From an uncultured Acidimicrobiales bacterium (GTDB lineage: Bacteria; Actinomycetota; Acidimicrobiia; Acidimicrobiales; SZUA-35): a stretch of DNA of 64,000 nt. Shown here piece by piece: positions 17,169 to 24,288 of the stretch. Made by a program: the position numbers and the translations under genes. The stretch's first letter is position 1. Each line of letters begins with the position of its first letter. The notes under the pieces are model-generated. The model was not told where the DNA came from, did not search any database, and saw only the letters and a program-made list of their open reading frames with translations. The stretch covers positions 1 through 64,000 of the forward strand of contig CALKTH010000022.1 of assembly GCA_937997485.1 (NCBI GenBank). The letters are read 5' to 3'.

Positions 17169-18785
17169 ATGGCAAAAGCAACGAGGCACGGGACAGACGA
17201 GGGCGATCGACCCGGCTCCCGCTCAGACATGGAGATGAACCTGACAGATCGCGGCGTCGACGCCGTGGTGCTGATCTCGGTCTGGGCGGTGATCCTGGTG
17301 CTGACGAACATCACCGTCACCGACGTTCGATCCGACGTCGAGTCCCTTGTTCTTGCGTCCGTCACCACGCTCGCAACGTTGATCTTCTTCCACCGCAAGG
17401 GCCTCTACCAGACTCGCCCCACGCTCCCCCGCACCGACGAAATCGCAAAAGCTACGGTCGGCATCCTCTCCGGCGCCGCCGTCACACTGGTGACTTCGGC
17501 CTTCATGGACTGGAGCATCGGTTCCTGGGAGATCGTGCTCGGCGTGGGTGCAGCGCTCCTCGTTCTGGTGCTGGCCAGAGGACTTCTCCGCACAATCCGG
17601 CTGGGCGTGAGCGCCACGGAAGATCTACGGCGGGTCATCATCGTCGGCTCCGGACAGGAAGCTCGCGAGTTGGCTGAGGTCATCGGCGATCACCCCGAAT
17701 CTCATCTGGGGATCGTCGGCGTGGTCGGCCATCTCCCCGTCGCTGAAACCCACGGTCTCGCCAGTTTGTGGCTCGGTCCCACGAGCCGCCTCATCGAGCT
17801 GATGCACCTCCACGAGTCCACCCTGGCCATCGTGACCCCCACCGGATTCCGAGGCGAGCAATTCCGACTGATCACCAAGGACCTGTTCGAAGCTGGGTTC
17901 GACGTCTACCTCTCCACCGGCGTCAGCCGGCTCTGGGAGGGACGCTTTGACGTCGTGTCGATGGCCCACGAGCCACTCGTCGTGATGAGCAGTCAGCAGC
18001 CCGCTCGCTGGCAACTGGGGGCCAAGCGAGTGTTGGACATCATCGGCGCCAGCCTGATTCTGCTGTTGGCCGCCCCGATCATGCTGTTCACTGCGCTCGC
18101 AGTGAAGGTCGAAGACGGTGGGCCGATCTTCTTTACCCAGAAGCGAGTCGGGCGGCGCTCGGAGACCTTTGGGATGTTGAAGTTCCGATCCATGGTCACC
18201 AATGCCGAAGAACTCAAGGCCGAACTGGCCGAGGAGAACGAACGCACCGGGCCACTGTTCAAGCTGTCGCGAGATCCACGCATCACCCGAGTGGGGAGCT
18301 TCATTCGGGAAACGTCGATCGACGAACTCCCGCAGCTGATCAACGTCCTTCGGGGCGAGATGAGCTTGGTGGGCCCTCGGCCCGCCTTGCCCGAGGAGTT
18401 CAACGCCTTCGACGCCGAGTTCCGGGGTCGCTTCGACGTCCGGCCCGGCATCACCGGCCTCTGGCAAGTCGAGGCTCGACGCAATGCCAGCTTCGGTGCC
18501 TACCGACGGCTCGACCTGCATTACGTCGAGAACTGGACCCTTGGACTCGATCTGCGGATCCTCCTCGCCACGGTGGAACAAGTCTTGGTGACGGTCGCCG
18601 TGCTCCCGCTCCGCAAGCTCTTGCCCGCGGCCGGCACGGATCAAGTCGATTCGGCAGCTTCAGACACCGTGATCGATCTCCGGGATCGCACACCAGCGAA
18701 ATTTGCAGCCGAACAGGGCTTGCAGCTGCCCTCTGCTGACCCGGCGCCAGCCGTGCCCAGCGACTCGGCGACAGACGCCGTCTGA
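17169..18785 (+). CDS. Polyprenyl-phosphate sugar-1-phosphate transferase (WbaP/WcaJ type, full length)
   Basis: This 538-residue initiating transferase has N-terminal membrane helices, a central Rossmann-like domain (RRVIIVGSGQEARELAEV), and the C-terminal catalytic bacterial sugar transferase domain (PF02397). The catalytic domain shows KRVLDIIGASLILLL membrane-entry helix, QKRVGRRSETFGMLKFRSM, SIDELPQLINVLRGEMSLVGPRP and PGITGLWQV. It links a sugar phosphate (often Glc-1-P or Gal-1-P) to undecaprenyl phosphate, starting a repeat unit. I chose ATG 17169, preceded by GGAGAGG; upstream ATGs at 17028 and 16881 remain possible. It is divergent from the ugd/uxs run. An unusual Ala/Asp-rich tail follows the catalytic domain. 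Confidence 0.9.
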   Translation: MAKATRHGTDEGDRPGSRSDMEMNLTDRGVDAVVLISVWAVILVLTNITVTDVRSDVESLVLASVTTLATLIFFHRKGLYQTRPTLPRTDEIAKATVGILSGAAVTLVTSAFMDWSIGSWEIVLGVGAALLVLVLARGLLRTIRLGVSATEDLRRVIIVGSGQEARELAEVIGDHPESHLGIVGVVGHLPVAETHGLASLWLGPTSRLIELMHLHESTLAIVTPTGFRGEQFRLITKDLFEAGFDVYLSTGVSRLWEGRFDVVSMAHEPLVVMSSQQPARWQLGAKRVLDIIGASLILLLAAPIMLFTALAVKVEDGGPIFFTQKRVGRRSETFGMLKFRSMVTNAEELKAELAEENERTGPLFKLSRDPRITRVGSFIRETSIDELPQLINVLRGEMSLVGPRPALPEEFNAFDAEFRGRFDVRPGITGLWQVEARRNASFGAYRRLDLHYVENWTLGLDLRILLATVEQVLVTVAVLPLRKLLPAAGTDQVDSAASDTVIDLRDRTPAKFAAEQGLQLPSADPAPAVPSDSATDAV

Positions 18786-18857
18786 CGCCTGACTAGGCCC
18801 AATGCCGGCCCGATGAGCAGTCCTTCACGGACCCCTGGCATCTTCAAAATGCGATGG

Positions 18858-18907
18858 TATTGTCACACTCCATGTCAGGAAGCCATCGGCTCCTGAACGA
18901 GGAGTGA
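18858..18907 (+). promoter_or_regulatory. Candidate leaderless upstream ORF (11 codons) coupled to the short sugar transferase
   Basis: TATTGT (18858-18863) is followed 8 nt later by ATG at 18872, opening an 11-codon frame MSGSHRLLNEE that ends with TGA at 18905-18907, one base before the next gene's ATG (18909). Its last codons (GAGGAG) are also that gene's ribosome binding site. This could be a leader peptide that couples translation. Presence of the frame is a fact; expression is inference. Confidence 0.3.
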
Positions 18908-18908
18908 A

Positions 18909-19649
18909 ATGTCGGCGACCTTCGAGGACAATCGGGCTGGGGCAGCGACCGCTGTTCCGACGCGCCCGGCTCCTCAGCCACCTCATCTCCGGGTCACATC
19001 GCTGGAGGACCAGCGCTCGAGCGTCGACGCCCAACGCTCCGACCGCAGCGGCCCGTACGAGCTGGGCGGCAAGCGACTGCTCGACATCGTCGCCGCCGGC
19101 GGCGTTCTCGTTGTCGCAGCCCCGGCCCTCGCCGTCGTCGCTGCTGCGATTCGTCTCCGCCTCGGTTCGGGTGTCTTGCTCGGGCAAGAGCGCATCGGCC
19201 GCAACGGTGAATCGTTCCGGCTTTTGAAGTTTCGCACCATGCACCACAGCCGGCGAGACCTCGAACCCACCGACTACGTCGGCCCTGAGCGCCGGCTCGA
19301 GCACAAGACGCTCGCCGATCCCCGCCACACACCGTTGGGCCGTATTCTTCGGCGCTTCAGCATCGACGAACTACCGCAGCTGTGGAACATCGTGCGGGGC
19401 GACATGTCCATCGTGGGCCCCCGCCCCGAGTTGGCCTCGCTGGCAGCCGAGGACTTCATCGCCCACGAACGGCACGCGGTTCGCCCCGGACTCACGGGTC
19501 CGTTCCAGATCTCGCCACTGCGGGCAACTGGCGATCTCCGCTCAGGGTTCGAGCTCGATGCCAGCTACGCGAAGAGCCAGACGCTGTTCGACGACGCCAA
19601 GATCGTCATCAAGACGGTCGAGGCGGTCCGCCGAGGTACGGGCAGCTAG
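18909..19649 (+). CDS. Short polyprenyl-phosphate sugar transferase (PF02397 catalytic domain only)
   Basis: This 246-residue protein has only the catalytic half of the bacterial sugar transferase family: KRLLDIVAAGGVLVVAAP helix, QERIGRNGESFRLLKFRTM, SIDELPQLWNIVRGDMSIVGPRP, and PGLTGPFQI. Short members (PglC-like) transfer a phospho-sugar to undecaprenyl phosphate. It lacks the N-terminal membrane bundle of the gene before it, so the locus has two chemically similar but structurally different initiators. A strong ribosome binding site GAGGAG lies 5 nt before the ATG. A GC-rich hairpin follows its stop and separates it from the convergent rfbF. Confidence 0.9.
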   Translation: MSATFEDNRAGAATAVPTRPAPQPPHLRVTSLEDQRSSVDAQRSDRSGPYELGGKRLLDIVAAGGVLVVAAPALAVVAAAIRLRLGSGVLLGQERIGRNGESFRLLKFRTMHHSRRDLEPTDYVGPERRLEHKTLADPRHTPLGRILRRFSIDELPQLWNIVRGDMSIVGPRPELASLAAEDFIAHERHAVRPGLTGPFQISPLRATGDLRSGFELDASYAKSQTLFDDAKIVIKTVEAVRRGTGS

Positions 19650-19654
19650 ATCCA

Positions 19655-19673
19655 TCGGCCGCTCAGCGGCCGA
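19655..19673. terminator. GC-rich hairpin between convergent genes
   Basis: TCGGCCGC, TCA, GCGGCCGA forms a perfect 8-bp stem with a 3-nt loop. It fills most of the 32-nt gap between the convergent short sugar transferase and rfbF. No T-run follows on either side, so it may act with other factors, or simply insulate the two transcripts. Confidence 0.6.
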
Positions 19674-19681
19674 AGAGATCG

Positions 19682-20506
19682 CTACCAGGTTTTCCATTCG
19701 GCGGTGCCTTCGTCCCAGATGCGATTCAGCGCCACGTACTCGCGGTACGTGTCCATTCCCATCCAGAACCCGTTGTGCTCCCAAAGGCCAAGGCGCCCTT
19801 CGCGAGCCAGATCCTGCACAGGGCCTTGCTCGAAGAAGTGCTCCGGGTCCGGCAGCAGGCGCTCCAGGAACTCCTTGCGGAAGGCGAAGAACCCGGCGGA
19901 GACCCAACCGTCGCTGGGGAGCTTCTCAGCGAAGTCCACGACCTTGCCGTCGGCGCAACCGAGTTCGCCGTAACGGCTCGTCGGGTGCACGCCCGTGACC
20001 ATGCCCATGAGGTCAGGATTGGCATCGAGATGGGCGAGCTCGCCGCCCAGGTTCACTCCGCCCACTCCGTCGCCATAGCTGACCATGAAGTAGGGCTGGT
20101 CGAGAAGATGAGCGACACGGGCCAAGCGACCGCCTGTGCCGGTCTCCATACCGGTGTCGATGATCGAGACATCCCAGTCTTCGTTCTCGCCCTCGTCATG
20201 GAATCGAGGACTCTCACCGTTCTGCAACGAGAGCGTGAAGTCACTCACGTTCTCGCGATAACGCAGGAAGTACTCCTTGATGTCCCAGGACTTGTACCCG
20301 GTGCACAGTACGAACTTTCTGAAGCCGTGTGCCCCGTACATCTTCATGATGTGCCACAGAATCGGGCGCCCGCCGATATCGATGAGCGGCTTGGGGAGCT
20401 TCTCGGACGCTTCCCGAATTCGGGTCCCCTGGCCGCCACAAAGGATCACGACGGGGATGTCCGCCGCCTGAATGCCGCCGCCTGTTTCGTTCGTTGCTTC
20501 GGACAC
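19682..20506 (-). CDS. rfbF: Glucose-1-phosphate cytidylyltransferase
   Basis: This 274-residue nucleotidyltransferase has the LCGGQGTRIREASEKLPKPLIDIGGRPILWHIMK region (about 19-52), in which the NTP-binding GGxGTR and the PKPL lysine are intact. TGYKSWDIKEYFLRY, VSYGDGVG and EGRLGLWEHNGFWMGMDT follow. This set is specific to RfbF-type enzymes, which make CDP-glucose from CTP and Glc-1-P. CDP-glucose normally feeds CDP-glucose 4,6-dehydratase (RfbG), which is not in this window, while an RfbE-like epimerase is (9408-10484). The gene lies just downstream of the degenerate Wzz/BY-kinase on the same strand, 5 nt apart. Confidence 0.92.
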   Translation of the reverse strand: MSEATNETGGGIQAADIPVVILCGGQGTRIREASEKLPKPLIDIGGRPILWHIMKMYGAHGFRKFVLCTGYKSWDIKEYFLRYRENVSDFTLSLQNGESPRFHDEGENEDWDVSIIDTGMETGTGGRLARVAHLLDQPYFMVSYGDGVGGVNLGGELAHLDANPDLMGMVTGVHPTSRYGELGCADGKVVDFAEKLPSDGWVSAGFFAFRKEFLERLLPDPEHFFEQGPVQDLAREGRLGLWEHNGFWMGMDTYREYVALNRIWDEGTAEWKTW

Positions 20507-20511
20507 GGGGT

Positions 20512-22407
20512 CTACTCCTTGGAGCGGCTGCTGGTGGCAGGCTCGGTCGAGACTTGCTTGTCGATCGGGCGACGACGGCCGCCCGGTGTGGGCTTGCTAC
20601 GGCTGCCCTTGGCTTCGCTGCTGCCGTTGCCGTTCGAGCGCGCCGGCTTGCGAGTGCTCCGGCCGTTCTCAGAACGGCCAGACGTGCTCCGACTGCTCGA
20701 GGGCGAGGCGTCGCCTGCGCCGTCCTTCGGGCCGTCCTTGGGCTCGGGGGCAGGTTTGTCCTTGGCGACCGGGCTCGGTGTCGGCTCAGGACGCTTGACC
20801 TTGCGGCGCTCAGCGATCGGCAACAGATTGCCGTCGGATCCAACACTGTCGGCGCCGAGATCCGAGGCCACGGGCTCACGGGACGCGGCACCCCGAGTCG
20901 GGTTGGTCGAGACCGGGAGCACTTTGTTGCGGACGGGCGCCAGCTGTCGTGTGACCGAGGAGAGATCATCGGTGCGCTGCATCGAAAGCGGAACCGTCAA
21001 CACGATGGCGTCCACCGTGTTGCACAGCTCGACGGTTGACGCAGCGTCGAGCAGCGGGCCGCCGTCGAAGATGATGATGTTGGCCGCTTCACGGCTGGCT
21101 TCCACCAGGTGCGGTGCCGCCTCGCGGCGCAGGATCGAGCCGGTCCGGCCGAGGCCGAGGACTCGGACATCCGGTTCGCTCGTGCGGGTGAAGATCTTCT
21201 GCAACCCCGCCTCAGACGTGCCGAGGAGCGCCGGGATACCGCCGTGCTCGCCGGCGCCGAAGACCTCGGTGATCCAGGGATCGCGACGATCCGCATCGAC
21301 GAGCAGCACCGAGTACTCAGCGGCAGCAAAGCGAGCAGCCAAGGCGACAGCCGTGGTGGTTGTGCCAGCGCCCCGTTGTGAACCAACGACAGCAATGGTG
21401 AGCGGCTGGTCGATCGTGGCGAGTGCTTCCGCCTGCACTGCGACTTGGTCGATACTGGAAATGAGCTCCTGCGGCAGACGAGTGAAGGCCACGAGCGGAT
21501 CCTGCTTCAGGGTCTTGCTCTTCTTGATCTTCGAAACGACCGGAGCACCGATGACTTCCTCCGCTGCCACGTCGTCGAGCACCTTCGGCGAGAAGCGGGC
21601 CCACAACAGTGCGGCGGTAATGCCCAGCAACGTCATGGCGAGGAGGAAGGCGATTTCGAACAGCGACCCCGCTTCGTTCACCGGGGCACCGGGAAGAGTG
21701 GCCGGCTGCACGATGGTCGAGTTCACGCCCGTGGGGCGATCTCGGAGTGCACTTCGCAGCGACTCCACTCGGTTGATATCGGCGATGATGAATTCTCGCT
21801 CTGCGAAATCGTCGAGTGCGATGGTCTCCAGCTGCGGTAGCTGCTGCCCTGGCTCATTCGCTCGAGCGAGCCAAACGGCGTACGCCGCTTCGAGTCGTGC
21901 GTTGACACCCGTGAGGCGCGTCTGCAACTCATCGAGCTCGGCGTCGTAGCGCTCGAGGTCGGGGCGTCGGCTCTCGTTGACGGCCTCCGTGAGGTTCTCG
22001 ACGTAGGTCGTGGCGAACGTTTGGGCGATCTCTTGCGCCGTCTCCGGCGCTCCGTCGGCTCCGGATGGCTGACGCACCGAGATGCGCACAACGTCGGAGT
22101 CAGGCAGATGCTCGAACGTGGTGGATCGTTGAATGTCGCGCGGCTCTTCGACGCCGAGCTTGTCGGCGACTTCCTCAGCCAACGCTCGGCTCTCCAGCAC
22201 ACGCAACTGACTCACGATGTAGCGGTCGGGCTGACCGGCGGCGGAGCGGAAGTCATCTCCAGCGCGGACCTCAACCTCGGCTCGCGACTCATACGACGTG
22301 TTGACGGTCGGACCGCCGAACAGCATCGGAAGGACGCCGAGTTCGGCGAAGATGAGAATGACCCACCAGCGGCGGCGAAGGGCCGCAACGACAAATGAGA
22401 GTTCCAT
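20512..22407 (-). CDS. Wzz/BY-kinase-like co-polymerase with degenerate P-loop and long C-terminal tail (second of three)
   Basis: This 631-residue protein has an N-terminal Wzz domain (first helix about 11-31, second about 249-269) and a ParA/BY-kinase-like domain. The P-loop reads GSQRGAGTTTT (342-352): the conserved GK[ST] lysine is replaced by Thr. Walker A' LLVDADRRDP is present, but Walker B reads IIIFDGGP instead of the usual DxPP. The last ~125 residues are a low-complexity Lys/Pro/Ser/Gly-rich tail with no tyrosine cluster. It is probably a structural co-polymerase partner with weak or no ATPase/kinase activity; that is inference. SD is GGAG, 8 nt before the ATG. Confidence 0.82.
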   Translation of the reverse strand: MELSFVVAALRRRWWVILIFAELGVLPMLFGGPTVNTSYESRAEVEVRAGDDFRSAAGQPDRYIVSQLRVLESRALAEEVADKLGVEEPRDIQRSTTFEHLPDSDVVRISVRQPSGADGAPETAQEIAQTFATTYVENLTEAVNESRRPDLERYDAELDELQTRLTGVNARLEAAYAVWLARANEPGQQLPQLETIALDDFAEREFIIADINRVESLRSALRDRPTGVNSTIVQPATLPGAPVNEAGSLFEIAFLLAMTLLGITAALLWARFSPKVLDDVAAEEVIGAPVVSKIKKSKTLKQDPLVAFTRLPQELISSIDQVAVQAEALATIDQPLTIAVVGSQRGAGTTTTAVALAARFAAAEYSVLLVDADRRDPWITEVFGAGEHGGIPALLGTSEAGLQKIFTRTSEPDVRVLGLGRTGSILRREAAPHLVEASREAANIIIFDGGPLLDAASTVELCNTVDAIVLTVPLSMQRTDDLSSVTRQLAPVRNKVLPVSTNPTRGAASREPVASDLGADSVGSDGNLLPIAERRKVKRPEPTPSPVAKDKPAPEPKDGPKDGAGDASPSSSRSTSGRSENGRSTRKPARSNGNGSSEAKGSRSKPTPGGRRRPIDKQVSTEPATSSRSKE

Positions 22408-22446
22408 GGCAAAGACTCCGGGGTTACACGTACGAGGGGGCCGACA

Positions 22447-23355
22447 TCACGACGCTGAGCTGGCGGCTCGACGCGTGATTTTCGGCAGAACAGTTTCTTC
22501 GGCAAGACCGACCAGGCGGCCAACAGCAATCGAACCGCGTCGCATGACATGCACTGCGTTCATTTGCGCCACCTTTTGACCGTTGGCGCGCAAGAGCGTG
22601 CCAGATCCGCCGTCATCATCGGGAAGACCGTAGCGGGCCAGGATTTGTGACATTCCTCGGCCGTACAGGTAATGCTGCTTCAGCATGGGCCAGAGGCCCT
22701 TTCGGTGGCGATAGTGCATCACTGCATCGGCGGCGAAGCCGAGCTCAACACCATTGCGCAGCATGGCGAACGAGAGCGCGATGTCTTCTCCCCTGATGAG
22801 CGAAGTGTCAAAGCCACCGGCGTCGCGAAACACCTTGGCCGTCATTCCCATGTTCGCCGAGACGAGATACGGGTGATCCAGATAATGCGGGTTGCCGCCC
22901 GGCGTGGCCGGGGGTCGCCAGTTCTCCTGGCCAGGAACGGCAAGACGTTCCTCTTCGAGGAAGCCGCCGACGGCGTCAGCGGTGCCGAGTGCTTGCAGGA
23001 GGGCGGAGAGCCATGCGGGATCCGCAATGTCGTCGCTGTCACAGAACGCCAGCAGGTCAGCAGCCGCAGCTGCCGCTCCGGTGTTCCGTGCATGCGACGC
23101 ACTCCGTACGTCGGACGAGTCCACGACCCGAACCGGAACACTGTGCTCAACGGCGGTGGAGAACTTCGCGAGGGAGGAATCAAGCGCAGCTCGAGCGTCC
23201 GGTGCGGGGGTGTTCAGAGAGATGACCAACTCCCAGGAGATCGGCGTGCCGTCTGGATGCATTGCCGCCTGCCGAGCGAGCGCTTCGAGTTGTTCGTCGA
23301 TCGAAGGATCGATGTTGCCCACAGGCATGACAACGGAGACATCGAGTGTGGTCAC
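22447..23355 (-). CDS. GT2 family glycosyltransferase
   Basis: This 302-residue GT-A enzyme begins VTTLDVSVVMPVGN from GTG 23355. It has ARNTGAAAAAADLLAFCDSDDIAD (about 90-113) with the DxD metal/nucleotide-binding motif, and GGFDTSLIRGEDIALSFAML with the catalytic GED-type acidic residue. GT2 enzymes transfer sugars from NDP-sugars in the cytoplasm. The GTG overlaps the upstream WecG-like stop by GTGA, favouring this start over the ATG 63 codons further out listed in the ORF track. The C-terminal ~50 residues are amphipathic and could associate with the membrane. Confidence 0.87.
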   Translation of the reverse strand: MTTLDVSVVMPVGNIDPSIDEQLEALARQAAMHPDGTPISWELVISLNTPAPDARAALDSSLAKFSTAVEHSVPVRVVDSSDVRSASHARNTGAAAAAADLLAFCDSDDIADPAWLSALLQALGTADAVGGFLEEERLAVPGQENWRPPATPGGNPHYLDHPYLVSANMGMTAKVFRDAGGFDTSLIRGEDIALSFAMLRNGVELGFAADAVMHYRHRKGLWPMLKQHYLYGRGMSQILARYGLPDDDGGSGTLLRANGQKVAQMNAVHVMRRGSIAVGRLVGLAEETVLPKITRRAASSAS

Positions 23356-24197
23356 CGTCGAGCTCGGATCTCGCGGATCGCCATGGGGATGAAGGCGACG
23401 TCGCGAACGAAGTAGCGGTAGAACATGCGCCGGGGCTCCTGGGCGAAGCGGACGAACCACTCCATGCCGATCTTCTGTGCCCACTCTGGCGCTCGTTTGC
23501 GAAGGCCGAGGTGCATTTCGGCCGAGGCACCGAGGCAGAGGCAAAGTGGCTCCGGCAAGTCGCTGGGCCAGCGGTCGAGCATGGCCGTGGCCAGCAGAGT
23601 GTCTTTGGGGTGCCCAATGCCGAAGATGACGAATTCAGCCTCGGCCTGCACCGCTTCCTTCACGAAGTCGTCCGCCGCAGCACCGATGTCTTCGGCGGAT
23701 GTGCTGATCATGGGCGGAACGACGCAGACAGCGTTGGGATGCTCTCGCTGCAGACCTTCGGCGACAGCCGCCTGGGAGACCAAGGCCGCGACCCGACGAC
23801 CGTCGGTAACAATCTGGGGCCACCACTGGGAGAAAACCGTGCTGCCAGCAATGCGACCCTCAAGCGAGGTTGGCAGACGGCGACTCACTTTCACGATCGG
23901 CCAACCGTCGGGAAGGACATACTCGGAGCGAGCAAAGACGTCTCGAACGTCGGTCGCCTCGTCGGACTGCAGCTGCACCATGATGTCGACGTTCGGCGTC
24001 ACCACCAACGGGAGGGGATCACCGGCCTGACGAAAGCGAGGCTGCCGGCCAGCAAGAGCACGAGCCACCGCCGGTTCATCGCCGCAGGCAATGAAGGGCA
24101 GCCCGAACACATCAGCAGTACGAAATCGGTCCACGCCGTCGGCGGTGGACCGTGTCGCATCGATGGGTTCGGATGTGGTCACAAACGACTCCTGCAT
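23352..24197 (-). CDS. WecG/TagA/CpsF family glycosyltransferase (divergent second copy)
   Basis: About 281 residues from ATG 24197 (the ORF track starts 16 codons earlier; no clear ribosome binding site decides). The TPNVDIMVQLQ and EYVLPDGWPIVKVSR segments match the family TxNxD and PDGxP motifs, and EFVIFGIGHPKDTLLA and LCLGASAEMHLGLRKRAPEWAQKIGMEWFVR match the C-terminal part. It is more divergent than the 8638-9411 copy: the usual RxGGPRQE is FGIGHPKD, and the Gly-Pro loop differs. It probably adds the second sugar on another lipid-linked glycan. GTGA overlap with the downstream GT2 gene. Confidence 0.83.
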   Translation of the reverse strand: MQESFVTTSEPIDATRSTADGVDRFRTADVFGLPFIACGDEPAVARALAGRQPRFRQAGDPLPLVVTPNVDIMVQLQSDEATDVRDVFARSEYVLPDGWPIVKVSRRLPTSLEGRIAGSTVFSQWWPQIVTDGRRVAALVSQAAVAEGLQREHPNAVCVVPPMISTSAEDIGAAADDFVKEAVQAEAEFVIFGIGHPKDTLLATAMLDRWPSDLPEPLCLCLGASAEMHLGLRKRAPEWAQKIGMEWFVRFAQEPRRMFYRYFVRDVAFIPMAIREIRARR

Positions 24198-24288
24198 GGG
24201 TTTTTGGAGCATAGGACATGCGTCGAACGCAAGGCTTGGTGGCAATCCCCATACGACGGCAGTCGAATCGGGGATTGTCGGCTCGCGA

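Noticed and set aside
16883-17398. 172 extra residues at the start of the uxs-like ORF
   Set aside because: They lie in the divergent gap and antisense to the sugar transferase. The SDR match begins after ATG 16882.
19382-21949. 855-residue plus-strand ORF
   Set aside because: It is antisense to rfbF and the second Wzz gene, composed of Arg/Pro/Ala-rich sequence, without motifs.
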